From: Acidobacteriota bacterium
GTDB lineage: Bacteria > Acidobacteriota > Thermoanaerobaculia > Gp7-AA8
Assembly (NCBI GenBank): GCA_021781455.1
Contig: JAJXWV010000044.1
Coordinates: 1-51,544 of the forward strand
Direction: 5' to 3'
DNA length: 51,544 nt
Part shown: piece by piece, positions 1 through 10,807 of the stretch
Layout of the letters: each line of letters starts with the position of its first letter
Numbering within the stretch: the stretch's first letter is position 1
Notes under the pieces: generated by a model
The model's input: only the letters and a program-made list of their open reading frames with translations
Told to the model about the DNA's origin: nothing
Database searches by the model: none
Made by a program: the position numbers and the translations under genes

Positions 1-148
1 GCGCGCCGACGCAGGCATAGCGGTGACTATGCTGAGGAGGCGCAACGAAGCTCACGGCGTCGAGACCAAGCCAGGTGGTACCAATTCAGCCGATACAGGC
101 CACTAGAGTCTTCTTTCCGCGTAACCGCGTAACCGCGCAACCTCGTGA
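1..148. other. Left-edge segment, no recognised gene
   Basis: I recognise no gene here. A plus-strand frame open at the window edge (2-106) ends at a TAG and could be the tail of a protein, but its 34 residues match nothing I know. A perfect 6-bp hairpin, GCATAG-CGGTGA-CTATGC, lies within about positions 15-32. Positions 116-147 carry a copy of the intergenic family built on GTAACCGCG/CGCAACC, which recurs at about 27464, 37726, 40792 and 41305. Confidence 0.3.
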
Positions 149-502
149 TTACCCATCAACCGGCCGAATCCTCTCCACCGCGACAGCGATCTCGCCGATG
201 GACACCGGCCGGCGAAGGACCGCGGCCCAGGGCAACTGCGCGATCCACGGCTCGGTCGCTTCGGCGGCGCCCGTGAGCAGGACGATGGGAGCCTCGAGAG
301 TGAACAGCTTCGACGCGTCGGCCTGCATGAGCGCGAGGCCGTGCATCTCCACGACGATCAGGTCGGGGAAGCGCTCGGGCGAGGCGTTGAGTGCGTCCTC
401 GACGCTGAGGAAGCCGACCGCGTCGTAGCCACGCTCGATCAGCTCGGCCCGCAGCAGCGCCCGCGGCCACTGGTCGGCGTCGATGATCCAGACGATCGGC
501 AT
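149..502 (-). CDS. Stand-alone receiver-like (REC) protein with altered active site
   Basis: This 117-residue protein has the length and pattern of a single response-regulator receiver domain with no output domain. The beta1 acidic pair (D8, D10) and the conserved threonine in VLLTG (T77) are present. The phosphoacceptor position in beta3 reads VVEMHG, so Asp is replaced by Glu (E52). The conserved Lys-Pro of beta5 reads RRP, so Lys is replaced by Arg (R98). Glu at this position often mimics the phosphorylated state, so the domain may be phosphorylation-independent; that is inference. The ATG at 502 was chosen because the longer reading frame starts inside the intergenic ACTCAG repeat. No kinase or DNA-binding partner is adjacent. 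Confidence 0.7.
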   Translation of the reverse strand: MPIVWIIDADQWPRALLRAELIERGYDAVGFLSVEDALNASPERFPDLIVVEMHGLALMQADASKLFTLEAPIVLLTGAAEATEPWIAQLPWAAVLRRPVSIGEIAVAVERIRPVDG

Positions 503-504
503 AC

Positions 505-588
505 GAGTGCTGAGTACTGAGTGCTGAGTACTGAGTGCGTCTATCTCCACCATGGGACTCAGTACTCAGCACTCAGTACTCAGCACTC
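505..588. repeat. Inverted pair of 14-nt ACTCAG-type repeat arrays
   Basis: Two arrays face each other: AGTACTGAGTGCTG units at 505-538 and the complementary CAGTACTCAGCACT units at 556-588, with about 17 nt between them. The transcript could fold into a long hairpin. The same paired arrangement occurs at 1063-1227, 16267-16349 and 37394-37462. The site lies between the receiver gene and the DinB gene. Confidence 0.9.
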
Positions 589-592
589 GAAC

Positions 593-1045
593 TCACAATC
601 CATACAGCCTCTTGAGAATCTGGATCTGTCCGGTGTGGTAGGCGTCGTGGGTGGCTACGCCGTAGATCAGGCGTGCCTTGGCGCGGATCAACATTGCGGG
701 CGCTTCCTCCACCGCCTCGAGCAGCAAGCGATGGGTGCCGGCGAGGAGCCGCAGGTCGTCGCGCCATGCTTTCTCGGTCGGCAACGGCGTCTCGAACCAG
801 TTGCTTCCCTGGCGGGGAAACGCACTGCGCCGCGCGCCGGTCAGCCTGCGCCAGACCGTGTGTTTCCAGTACGCGCAGTGGAGTACGAAGTCCCAGATGT
901 TGTGCCGTCCGCGGGCCGGCCGCCAGAACGCCTGGTTCGCGGTCAGTCCCCGCAGCGCTCCGCGGAGCGTCGGACCATGCCAGCCGTTCCGGGCGTACGA
1001 CTCGTCGAGAATCCGGAGAAGGAGATCCCTTTCTGGTCGCGCCAT
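593..1045 (-). CDS. DinB/DUF664-like four-helix protein
   Basis: This 150-residue protein resembles the DinB/YfiT superfamily of four-helix metal-binding proteins. These are often stress-related or thiol-dependent S-transferases. The likely metal-binding histidines are H56 (in NIWDFVLHCAYWKH) and the C-terminal pair H133/H137 (HDAYHTGQI), which is the usual family pattern. The length is typical. The substrate cannot be inferred. Just upstream of the ATG is the palindrome CGATAA-AG-TTATCG (1047-1060). It could hold a -10 element (TAAAGT) about 6 nt from the start, or an operator. There is no Shine-Dalgarno. Confidence 0.8.
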   Translation of the reverse strand: MARPERDLLLRILDESYARNGWHGPTLRGALRGLTANQAFWRPARGRHNIWDFVLHCAYWKHTVWRRLTGARRSAFPRQGSNWFETPLPTEKAWRDDLRLLAGTHRLLLEAVEEAPAMLIRAKARLIYGVATHDAYHTGQIQILKRLYGL

Positions 1046-1062
1046 GCGATAACTTTATCGGA

Positions 1063-1227
1063 AGTGCTGAGTACTGAGTGCTGAGTACTGAGTGCTGAGT
1101 ACTGAGTGGGCTGACAGGAGGCAGGCTCTCTCGCACCTGGCTTTTCAATGCTCGGTACCCTTCACTCACTGGACACTCAGTACTCAGTACTCAGTACTCA
1201 GTACTCAGCACTCAGTACTCAGCACTC
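1063..1227. repeat. Second inverted pair of ACTCAG-type arrays
   Basis: AGTACTGAGTGCTG units fill 1063-1107 and the opposite orientation fills 1174-1227, with about 66 nt of other sequence between. Transcribed, the arms could pair. The right array runs to within 4 nt of the ATG of the esterase gene at 1231, so that gene has no room for a conventional ribosome binding site. Confidence 0.88.
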
Positions 1228-1230
1228 GTC

Positions 1231-1863
1231 ATGCACGTCCTCTATTTCCACGGCTTCGCCTCCTCGCCGCAGAGCGCGAAAATCGTCGCGCTGAGGCCGT
1301 TGCTCGCGCCGGCGGGGGTCGAGCTCGAGACCCCGGATCTCAATGCTCCTGATTTCGGGCATCTCGACTGGAACGCGATGGTGGAGCGGGCTCTCGATGC
1401 GGCGCGCCGCCACCCGCCGGACGCCATCGTCGGCAGTTCACTCGGCGCCCTGGTCGCGCTGGAGATCGTCCGGCGCGGCATCGACGCGCCGCTCGTGCTC
1501 ATCGCTCCGGCACTCGGGATCGGCGCACGCTGGCTCATGCACCTGCCTGCCGGCGATCCGATCCTGGTCTTCAATCACGCCTCGGGAACCGATGAGCCGA
1601 TCCATCGACATTTCTTCGAGCAGATGAACGATGTCGATGCCGACCGCGAGCCGCCCGAAGTGCCGGTCGTCGTGATGATGGGCCGCCGCGATCAGACTGT
1701 GCCCTTCGAGGTCGTCGAGACCCGTTGGCGGGAGTGGGAAGACAAAGGGGTAAAGCCAGGCTCTCGCTTCATCGAGCTCGCCGATGGCGACCATGGTCTG
1801 ACGTCTTTCGCCGACCTGATCACCGCCGAGATCGTTCGCGCCGCCACCTCACACCGGCGGTGA
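1231..1863 (+). CDS. YqiA/YcfP-family alpha/beta hydrolase (esterase)
   Basis: This 210-residue cytoplasmic hydrolase belongs to the small YqiA/YcfP (UPF0227-like) alpha/beta-hydrolase family. The opening YFHGFASSPQSAK is the family signature: oxyanion-hole HG followed by a serine-rich loop. The nucleophile elbow GSSLG (68-72) places Ser70 as nucleophile. GRRDQTVP gives Asp154 and GDHG gives His188, completing the triad. Family members hydrolyse short acyl or thioester substrates; the natural substrate is unknown. No Shine-Dalgarno is visible because a repeat abuts the start. Confidence 0.85.
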   Translation: MHVLYFHGFASSPQSAKIVALRPLLAPAGVELETPDLNAPDFGHLDWNAMVERALDAARRHPPDAIVGSSLGALVALEIVRRGIDAPLVLIAPALGIGARWLMHLPAGDPILVFNHASGTDEPIHRHFFEQMNDVDADREPPEVPVVVMMGRRDQTVPFEVVETRWREWEDKGVKPGSRFIELADGDHGLTSFADLITAEIVRAATSHRR

Positions 1864-1925
1864 GCCGATCTCGACAACGCTTCCTTCGTCCCTCACAATA
1901 CCGTCCTCTCTCTCCAGGTTAGATC

Positions 1926-4900
1926 GTGCCCACAGCCCAAAACGTCTACGCTTTTTCCCTATCCGCGATACCGCCGGCGGCGACAGCGCTCCTCGTCCTG
2001 CTGTTTGGAATCCGGGTGGTGACTCGCCGTGTGTCCCGCGCGAGCATTGCTTTCTTCATCCTGACTCTTTTCGGCGCGATCTGGCAGGTGGGTTTCACCG
2101 GGATGTTTCTTTCGACTACGGTCGAAAAATGTCTCGGCTGGCTCAAGTTCGCATACCTCGGCGTTCCATTCCTCGCACCGGCCGTCTACCAGTTCACCGT
2201 GGAAATGCTCCGGATCGCGCAGCGACGGCGTGCCGCGCTGGTGATCGGCTGGCTTGTGGCGGCGCAGTTCGCGATCCTCGCCGTCGGTACCGACTATCTG
2301 GTCGACGGCGTCTACCGCTTTCGCTGGGGCTTCTATCCGCGGTTCGATGCCGCCGGAGCGATCCCCTACCTCACCTTCTTCGTCGGTTACCTGATCGCGG
2401 CGATGTTCGAGTTCGTGCACGCACACCCGAGCTCGCGCGGTGTGGAGCGCGTTCGCATCCGCCTGCTGATCATCGCCTTTGGCCTCGCATACATCAGCTG
2501 CATCGACTTTGCCGCTGGTTTCGGCGCCGACATCTATCCATTCGGCTTCATGGCGGTGATCGGCTGCATCCTGATCATCGCCCACACGGTCAGGCACTAC
2601 GACCTGCTTCCGATCACTCCTTCGCTCGCGGCGAACGAGATCATCAACACCATGGTCGACGTGGTGTTCGTGTGCGACCGCGATACGCGCATTCAGTTCG
2701 CGAACAGCGCCGCCAGGACAGTCCTCGGATACGCAGAGGAGGAGCTCACCGGGCAACTGCTGGACGAGCTGATGGTGATCAGCGAACCGGAGAGCATCAA
2801 CACGACGCTGCGCCGTCGCTCCATCCGCAACGCCGAATACGTGTTTCGCACGAAGAGCGGAGGCGAGATCGAGCTGACGCTTTCGATCTCGCCCGTGATC
2901 CACCAGGGCGAGGCGGCGGGGGCGGTGATCATCGGACGGGACATGCGGGAACGCAAGCGCGCCGAGCGCGAAACGCGGCGGGCCGTGACCCTGCTGCAGT
3001 CGACCGTCGACTCCACCGCCGACGGAATCCTGGTCATCGGCGAAAACGGCAAGGTGCTGACCTATAACCAGCGCTTCGCCGACATGTGGCGGATTCCCGA
3101 CGACATGATGCAGCGCGGCGAGGACCGCGAGCTCATCGCCCATGTCCGCGAGCAGCTGGCCGATCCAGCCGATTTCGTGCGCACCATCGACACGCTCTAC
3201 CAGCAGCCGGAAGCCGAGAGCTTCGATCTGCTCGAGTTCAGGGACGGGAGGCGATTCGAGCGGTATTCGATCGGACGGTATTCCGATGGGCTGCCGGTGC
3301 GCGTCTGGAGCTTCCGCGACGTCACTTCCCGCTTTGCCGCCGAAGCCGCGCTGCGCGAGTCGGAAGTGCGCTACCGCCTTCTGTTCGAGCAGAACGCTGC
3401 GGGAGTCTGTGTGACCACCTTCGGCGGCAACATTCTCGACTGCAACTCCACCTTCGCCCTGATGCTCGGGTACAGCCGCGCGGAGCTCCTGGATCGGAAC
3501 ATGGGAGATCTGTACGAGCGGCGCGTGGAGCGCGACGAGCTCGCCTCCATGCTGCGCGACAGTCCGACCCTCAACGGTGTCGAGCTCGAGCTGCGGCGCA
3601 AGGACGGTGGCCACGTCTGGGTCCTTCAGAACGTTTCCCTGGTCGGCAGCGGCGCGGATGCCCTCCTCCATGCCACGCTCGTCGACATCAGCGACCGGAG
3701 ACGCGCCGAGGAACAGATCGAGTACCACGCCTACCACGATGTACTGACCCGGCTACCCAACCGGCGGCTGTTCACGGACCGCCTGGCGCTGAGCATCACC
3801 CGCTCGAAACGCTCCGGCCGTGCGCTGGCCGTCCTCTTCATCGACCTCGATCACTTCAAGACCGTGAACGACACCCTCGGCCATACCGCCGGTGACGAGT
3901 TGCTGCTGGAAATGTCGATGCGCCTGCGCAACTGCGTGCGCGGGGACGACACCGTGGCGCGGCTCGGCGGCGACGAGTTCACGATCATTCTTTCGGACCT
4001 CCGCCATCCCGAGGATGCCGTGCAGGTCGCGCAGAAGATCCTCGAAGCGGTCGAGGCGCCGCTGGTCATCGGCGGCATCACGATCGAGCTGTCGACGAGC
4101 ATCGGCATCGCCTTGTATCCCGTCGACGGGCACGACGTGGAGACGCTTCTGCGCAATGCCGACAGCGCCATGTACCGGGCCAAGGAATCGGGGCGGAACA
4201 ACTATCAGCTTTGCACCGAAGAGATGAAGACGCGCGCCCTGGAGCGGCTCTCGCTCGAGTCGCGGCTGCGCAAGGCCATCCAGGCCGACCAGCTTCTGCT
4301 GATGTACCAGCCGCAGGTGAATCTGGCCACGGGGAGGGTGGTCGGGGCGGAGGCTCTGGTGCGGTGGAACGACCCGGAGCGCGGCGTCATCGAACCGAAT
4401 GACTTCATCCCCATCGCCGAAGAGAGCCGCCTGATCATCCCGCTCGGCGAATGGGTGCTCAACGCTGCCTGCCGCGAGGCGCGGGTCTGGCGCGACCGCG
4501 GTCTGTCGAATCTGCGCATGGCGGTGAACCTCTCGGCGCGGCAGTTCCAGCAGCACGACCTCGTGGAAGTGGTGCGGCGCGCCATCAACGATGCCGGCAT
4601 CGAGCCGAACGTCATCGAGCTCGAGATCACCGAGACCACGGCCATGGCCAACGCCGAGCTGACCATCGAGGTCCTGCGCGGCCTGTGCGATATCGGCGTC
4701 TCCACCGCCATCGACGACTTCGGCAGCGGCTACTCGTCGCTCGCGTACCTGAGGCGCTTTCCCATCAACGCCGTGAAGATCGACCGCGCCTTCATTGGCG
4801 GCGTGTCGACGAACGAAGGAGACGAGGCCATCGTCGCGGCCGTGATCGCCATCGCCCGCAGCCTCCGCCTGCGCGTCGTCGCCGAAGGCGTGGAAACAGA

Positions 4901-5045
4901 CGAGCAGTTCGCCTTCCTTCAGCGGCGCCAGTGCGACGAGGCCCAGGGCTTCTACTTCAGCCCGGCCATGACCGCTGAGACGATGAGCCGCACCTTGTTC
5001 GAGCGGCCGGTATTCGGCACGCGCGAGCCGCGGATGTTCCTCTAG
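1926..5045 (+). CDS. 7TM-PAS-PAS-PAS-GGDEF-EAL cyclic-di-GMP protein
   Basis: This 1039-residue inner-membrane protein is a predicted bifunctional c-di-GMP enzyme. Residues 1-225 form about seven membrane helices like the histidine-kinase N-terminal 7TM sensor. Three PAS domains begin near 237, 356 and 482. The GGDEF domain (about 600-770) has an intact GGDEF at 681-685 and an RGDD inhibitory I-site at 672-675, five residues before it. The EAL domain (about 780-1025) has E809-A-L, the NLS motif, ITETTAM, IDDFGSGYSS, VKIDRAF and VAEGVE, so the phosphodiesterase residues are all present. Both activities therefore look intact; which one dominates cannot be read from sequence. Translation starts at GTG. 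A PilZ effector is encoded at 18952. Confidence 0.95.
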   Translation: MPTAQNVYAFSLSAIPPAATALLVLLFGIRVVTRRVSRASIAFFILTLFGAIWQVGFTGMFLSTTVEKCLGWLKFAYLGVPFLAPAVYQFTVEMLRIAQRRRAALVIGWLVAAQFAILAVGTDYLVDGVYRFRWGFYPRFDAAGAIPYLTFFVGYLIAAMFEFVHAHPSSRGVERVRIRLLIIAFGLAYISCIDFAAGFGADIYPFGFMAVIGCILIIAHTVRHYDLLPITPSLAANEIINTMVDVVFVCDRDTRIQFANSAARTVLGYAEEELTGQLLDELMVISEPESINTTLRRRSIRNAEYVFRTKSGGEIELTLSISPVIHQGEAAGAVIIGRDMRERKRAERETRRAVTLLQSTVDSTADGILVIGENGKVLTYNQRFADMWRIPDDMMQRGEDRELIAHVREQLADPADFVRTIDTLYQQPEAESFDLLEFRDGRRFERYSIGRYSDGLPVRVWSFRDVTSRFAAEAALRESEVRYRLLFEQNAAGVCVTTFGGNILDCNSTFALMLGYSRAELLDRNMGDLYERRVERDELASMLRDSPTLNGVELELRRKDGGHVWVLQNVSLVGSGADALLHATLVDISDRRRAEEQIEYHAYHDVLTRLPNRRLFTDRLALSITRSKRSGRALAVLFIDLDHFKTVNDTLGHTAGDELLLEMSMRLRNCVRGDDTVARLGGDEFTIILSDLRHPEDAVQVAQKILEAVEAPLVIGGITIELSTSIGIALYPVDGHDVETLLRNADSAMYRAKESGRNNYQLCTEEMKTRALERLSLESRLRKAIQADQLLLMYQPQVNLATGRVVGAEALVRWNDPERGVIEPNDFIPIAEESRLIIPLGEWVLNAACREARVWRDRGLSNLRMAVNLSARQFQQHDLVEVVRRAINDAGIEPNVIELEITETTAMANAELTIEVLRGLCDIGVSTAIDDFGSGYSSLAYLRRFPINAVKIDRAFIGGVSTNEGDEAIVAAVIAIARSLRLRVVAEGVETDEQFAFLQRRQCDEAQGFYFSPAMTAETMSRTLFERPVFGTREPRMFL

Positions 5046-5091
5046 CGGTGGTGCAGGCCCCGTCATCATCATGATCCGGCGGAATCGCGTC

Positions 5092-5253
5092 CCGTCACTC
5101 TTGAGCCGGCGGAACCGCGGGGGCGGCGGACGGGCGGGAGCGGTGGAGCGCGGCGAAGAGTCTCTTACCGGGACGATTGTCCGCTGGGGACTCTTCGCCG
5201 CGCCACGCAGCTCCACCACGGGAGGGCAGGCTGGAAAGCCTGCCCCACACCGT
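5092..5253. repeat. Composite palindromic repeat (GAGACTCTTCGCCGC family plus GCAGGCTGGAAAGCC)
   Basis: This is one copy of a long imperfect palindrome family. One arm runs from GTCACTCTGAGCCGGCGG to GCGGCGAAGAGTCTC and the other arm is its complement. Other copies lie at about 19354, 22513, 24182, 35679 and 38622. A second family, with core GGCAGGCTGGAAAGCCTGCC, sits at about 5221-5253 and accompanies several of the same sites. The stretch between the GGDEF-EAL gene and the next gene holds little else. Confidence 0.85.
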
Positions 5254-5308
5254 AGGCTCACTTGACGGCACGGCACGCCCTTTGCGCACCCATGAAGCGG
5301 AGGAGCCA

Positions 5309-5947
5309 ATGAACATCAATCCTCAAATGATCTGGATCGCGATGATCGCGATTGCCGTGCTCATCGTCATTCTGGCGATCTCGTTCGGAGTACGGCGCTC
5401 ACGCACAGCAAACCTGCGCGAGCATTACGGCAATGAATACGACCGCACGCTGAAGGCAACAGGCAGCCGCACGGCAGGGGAGCAGGCGCTGATCGAGCGG
5501 AAGGAAGAGGTCGACAAGTTCAACATCCGGCCGCTTTCGGCAGCCGAGCACGACCGCTATGTCGGCGAATGGAGGGTGGTCGAACAGCGCTTCGTCGACA
5601 AGCCCAAGACCGCAGTCGCTGAGGCCGACGAGCTCGTCACCGACGTGATGCGGACGCGCGGCTATCCGATGGCGGAGTTCCAACAGCACGCGGAATACCT
5701 GTCGGTCAGGCACCCTCGCGTGATCGAGCACTACCGCGCCGGACATGCCACCGTCGACAACGCCGCCACGGCCTCGACCGAGGATCTGCGGCAGGCGATG
5801 CTGCATTACCGCGCGCTGTTCGAAGACCTCGTCAACGAGGGCGTTGACGTTCCGCGCGACCTGCGTGCCGATCGCGAAGTCCGCGAAGTCGTTGAGACCA
5901 CGCCGCGAGCGACCGTGGTTCGTGACGAAGACCGGCCGCGAAGCTAG
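5309..5947 (+). CDS. Membrane-anchored hypothetical protein
   Basis: The 212-residue protein has one N-terminal membrane helix (about residues 8-29) with a short outside or periplasmic N-terminus, then a soluble helical region. That region (LSAAEHDRYVGEWRVVEQRF..., ADELVTDVMRTRGYP) resembles a conserved but uncharacterised domain found in Actinobacteria and Acidobacteria. I assign no function. The ATG at 5309 was chosen over upstream in-frame sequence because that sequence belongs to the intergenic repeat, and a GGAGG Shine-Dalgarno lies about 6 nt upstream. The C-terminus is rich in Arg, Glu and Asp and probably disordered. Confidence 0.75.
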   Translation: MNINPQMIWIAMIAIAVLIVILAISFGVRRSRTANLREHYGNEYDRTLKATGSRTAGEQALIERKEEVDKFNIRPLSAAEHDRYVGEWRVVEQRFVDKPKTAVAEADELVTDVMRTRGYPMAEFQQHAEYLSVRHPRVIEHYRAGHATVDNAATASTEDLRQAMLHYRALFEDLVNEGVDVPRDLRADREVREVVETTPRATVVRDEDRPRS

Positions 5948-5956
5948 TGTGTGAAT

Positions 5957-6029
5957 GTGGCACAGACACTCTTGTCTGTGCCACCCCCTGGCGATTGCCA
6001 CGGCACAGACAAGAGTGTCTGTGCCACAT
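5957..6029. repeat. Inverted repeat with GGCACAGACACTCTTGTC arms
   Basis: Two arms of about 28 nt, GGCACAGACACTCTTGTC... and its complement, flank a 16-nt centre, and each arm is itself a hairpin. It fills the gap between the hypothetical gene and the dehydrogenase. A related sequence (CAGACAGGAATGTCTG) occurs at the end of the tolC gene near 26463. It could act as a bidirectional terminator but has no T tract. Confidence 0.85.
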
Positions 6030-6040
6030 AATCAACCGCC

Positions 6041-6844
6041 ATGGACGGCAAGATCGCACTCGTTACAGGCGCGTCCTCGGGCATCGGACTGGCGACCGCG
6101 AGACGGCTCGCCGTCAGCGGCGCGCGCATCGCGCTCGTGGCGCGAGGCAGGGAAAGGCTCGAAGCGGCCGCGGCGCAGGTCGGTTCTGAGCGAACGGCCG
6201 TCTTTCCGCTGGACGTGAAGAATCTCGCGGAACTGGAGACCCTGCCGCAGCGCGTCGTCGATCGCTTTGGCGGCCTCGACATCGTCGTGAACGACGTCGG
6301 GCTCAATCACCGCGGACCGATGCTCGGGAACAGCGCTGCCGAGCTGGTCGACGTCATCACGACCAACCTCAGTGCGCCCATCGCGCTCAGCCGCGCCGCG
6401 GCGCCCCTGATCCGCAGCGGCGGCAGCATCGTCAACGTCGCCAGTCTGGCCGGGATGGTTCCGGTCCATCACGAGGCCGCTTACAGCGCCTCGAAGGCGG
6501 GCCTGCGGGCGTTCTCGCGCGTGATCCGCGAAGAGCTCCGCGAACGCGGAATCACAGTCTCGATCGTCTCGCCCGGACCGGTGGATACCCCCTTCTTCGG
6601 CGATGTCGAGGGTGTGCCGAGCCTCGTGTTTTCTCAGCCGATGAGCAGCGCAGACAAAATCGCGGAGGCCATTCTCAGGGCAATCCGCGACGGCGACGAA
6701 GAGATCGCCGTCCCGTGGTTTTCAGGAAAACTCTGCACGCTCGGTTACCTGTCGAGCGGGCTGCTGAAGGCGCTGCGTCCGGCGATGGAACGGCGCGGCG
6801 AGAAGAACAAGCGGGCGTACCTGGCGAGGAAAGCCACGATGTAG
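6041..6844 (+). CDS. SDR-family oxidoreductase
   Basis: This 267-residue classical short-chain dehydrogenase has the Rossmann motif TGASSGIG near the N-terminus and the catalytic Ser (VNVASLAG) and YSASK motif. A PGPVDTPF segment follows. The usual NNAG structural motif reads NDVG, a modest departure. R/K residues after the first strand suggest NADP(H) use, but the substrate is unknown. The C-terminal helix (RPAMERRGEKNKRAYLARK) is basic. No Shine-Dalgarno is obvious because the repeat at 5957-6029 ends 11 nt before the ATG. Confidence 0.9.
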   Translation: MDGKIALVTGASSGIGLATARRLAVSGARIALVARGRERLEAAAAQVGSERTAVFPLDVKNLAELETLPQRVVDRFGGLDIVVNDVGLNHRGPMLGNSAAELVDVITTNLSAPIALSRAAAPLIRSGGSIVNVASLAGMVPVHHEAAYSASKAGLRAFSRVIREELRERGITVSIVSPGPVDTPFFGDVEGVPSLVFSQPMSSADKIAEAILRAIRDGDEEIAVPWFSGKLCTLGYLSSGLLKALRPAMERRGEKNKRAYLARKATM

Positions 6845-6932
6845 GGACGCGCACCAGCGCGTCCGCAGCTCCGGTATCGAACGAACGACTAGACCACGAC
6901 GAGAGTTGCGGACGCGCTGCTGCGCGTCCCTA
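6842..6932. repeat. Long inverted repeat between convergent genes
   Basis: Arms starting TAGGGACGCGC and ending GCGCGTCCCTA, about 26 nt each, flank about 40 nt. It lies exactly between the convergent SDR and purF genes and includes or abuts both stop codons, so it may terminate both. A compact copy, TAGGGACGCGC-AGCA-GCGCGTCCCTA, is at 43690-43715. Confidence 0.85.
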
Positions 6933-6936
6933 CCGC

Positions 6937-8364
6937 CTACGTCGTGACCGCCTCTTCCAGCGTCTTCCCTTTCAGCTCCTCGGCCAGCACCGGATAGCGG
7001 CCGCTGAAGCAGGCGGTGCAGTAGAGGCGCGCAGGGTCGTCGCCGTTGCGGACGCAGTCGAGCATCCCCTGTTCGGAGAGGTAGCCGAGGGAGTCGGCCT
7101 CGATGTACTCGCGGATCTCTTCGACGGAGTGGGAGCTGGCGATGAGGTCGCGGCGTTCCGGGGTGTCGATGCCGTAGAAGCACGGGCCCGTGGTGGGTGG
7201 CGAGGAAATGCGCATGTGCACTTCCTTCGCGCCGAACTGCTTGAGCATCCGCACGATTTTCTTCGAGGTCGTGCCGCGAACGATCGAGTCGTCGATCAGC
7301 ACGATGCGCTTGCCGGCGACGATGTCGCGGACAGGGTTCAGCTTCACCTTCACCCCGAAATGGCGGATGGACTGCTTCGGCTCGATGAATGTCCGGCCCA
7401 CGTAGTGGTTGCGCACCAGGCCGAACTGGAACGGGATGCCCGACTCGAGCGCATATCCCGTTGCCGCGAAGACGCCGGAATCGGGTACCGGGATCACGAC
7501 GTCGGCTTCGGCCGGATGCTCACGCGCCAGCTGGGCGCCGAAACGGCGCCGCACCTCGGCCACGTTGTTGCCGAAGACCACCGAGTCGGGGCGCGCGAAA
7601 TAGACGTGCTCGAAGATGCAGCGCGCCTCGCGCGGAGCGTCGAACTGATGAACGACGCGGATGACTGCCTCGCTGCCCTCCTGCTCAATGGCCAGCACTT
7701 CGCCCGGCTTGACCTGCCGGATGAGGTCGGCCCCGATCAGGTCGAACGCGCAGGTCTCAGAAGAAACGACGATGGCCTTGTCGAGGCGGCCCAGGACCAG
7801 CGGACGGAATCCGTACGGATCGCGCGTCACGTAGATCCGGCGCGGCGTCAGCAGCGCGATCGAATACGCGCCACGGCATAACGAGAGCGTCTCCACCATC
7901 GCTTTTTCGAGAGTGGGTTCCTTCGACCGCGCGATCAGGTGCACGATCGCCTCGGTGTCGGACATCGTGTTGAAGATCGCACCCTCGGCTTCGAGCCGCT
8001 GCCGGAGATCCTCGCCGTTCACCAGGTTGCCGTTGTGGGCGAGCGCGACCGGCCCCTTGTTCGTGGACGCCACGATCGGCTGCGCATTGCAGAGCATCGA
8101 GCCGCCAGCCGTCGAGTAGCGGACGTGGCCGATCGCCGTGTCGCCCGGCAGCTTCGTCAGCCGCTCCTGCGTGAAGATGTCGGCGACGTAGCCCATGTCC
8201 TTTTCGGAGTGGATCGTCGGCCAACCGGCCTCGACCGAAGCGATGCCGGCGCTTTCCTGGCCGCGGTGCTGAAGGGCGTAAAGCCCGAGGTAGACGAGGT
8301 TCGCCGCATCCGGGTGGTTGAGGATGCCGAACACACCGCACTCTTCTTTGAATTTGTCGAACAT
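6937..8364 (-). CDS. purF: Amidophosphoribosyltransferase
   Basis: This 475-residue enzyme makes 5-phosphoribosylamine from PRPP and glutamine, the first step of purine synthesis. The start at 8364 gives MFDKFKEECGVFG, with an 8-residue propeptide before the catalytic Cys9, as in Bacillus-type PurF. The PRPP loop is VVLIDDSIVRGTTSKK. Cysteines in EARCIFEH, TTGPCFYG and LYCTACFSG match the four ligands of the structural 4Fe-4S cluster of the B. subtilis class. The reading frame extends 8 codons further upstream but the start used here fits the family. The gene follows purL on the same strand after about 150 nt of palindromic repeat. Confidence 0.97.
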   Translation of the reverse strand: MFDKFKEECGVFGILNHPDAANLVYLGLYALQHRGQESAGIASVEAGWPTIHSEKDMGYVADIFTQERLTKLPGDTAIGHVRYSTAGGSMLCNAQPIVASTNKGPVALAHNGNLVNGEDLRQRLEAEGAIFNTMSDTEAIVHLIARSKEPTLEKAMVETLSLCRGAYSIALLTPRRIYVTRDPYGFRPLVLGRLDKAIVVSSETCAFDLIGADLIRQVKPGEVLAIEQEGSEAVIRVVHQFDAPREARCIFEHVYFARPDSVVFGNNVAEVRRRFGAQLAREHPAEADVVIPVPDSGVFAATGYALESGIPFQFGLVRNHYVGRTFIEPKQSIRHFGVKVKLNPVRDIVAGKRIVLIDDSIVRGTTSKKIVRMLKQFGAKEVHMRISSPPTTGPCFYGIDTPERRDLIASSHSVEEIREYIEADSLGYLSEQGMLDCVRNGDDPARLYCTACFSGRYPVLAEELKGKTLEEAVTT

Positions 8365-8409
8365 GGGGATGTGACAGTGACAGAACACAGTCTAGCGCAT
8401 GGAAAATTC

Positions 8410-8515
8410 GGAGTGCGGGCGTCCCGCCCGCAAGCGCCGGACGTCTCGTCCGGCGCCGAATGACCGACACCGCGGCGCGAGACGCGCCGCGGATGCGGGC
8501 GGGACGCCCGCACTC

Positions 8516-8516
<1 letters not shown>
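8410..8516. repeat. Composite palindrome between purL and purF
   Basis: A perfect 23-bp inverted repeat has arms at 8410-8432 and 8494-8516. It encloses two more hairpins: GCGCCGGAC...GTCCGGCGC (8434-8456) and CCGCGGCGCG-AGA-CGCGCCGCGG (8470-8492). The outer arm touches the purL stop codon. The cruciform-like, three-hairpin form suggests a REP/MITE-type element. It could modulate purL-purF readthrough. Confidence 0.9.
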
Positions 8517-10801
<2,285 letters not shown>

Positions 10802-10807
10802 GCCCGA

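Noticed and set aside
70..90. T-box element suggested by GGTGGTACC
   Set aside because: The flanks differ from the consensus, no terminator follows and no suitable gene lies downstream on that strand.
1959..5309. Two long minus-strand frames opposite the GGDEF-EAL gene
   Set aside because: Shadows of a gene with intact GGDEF and EAL motifs.
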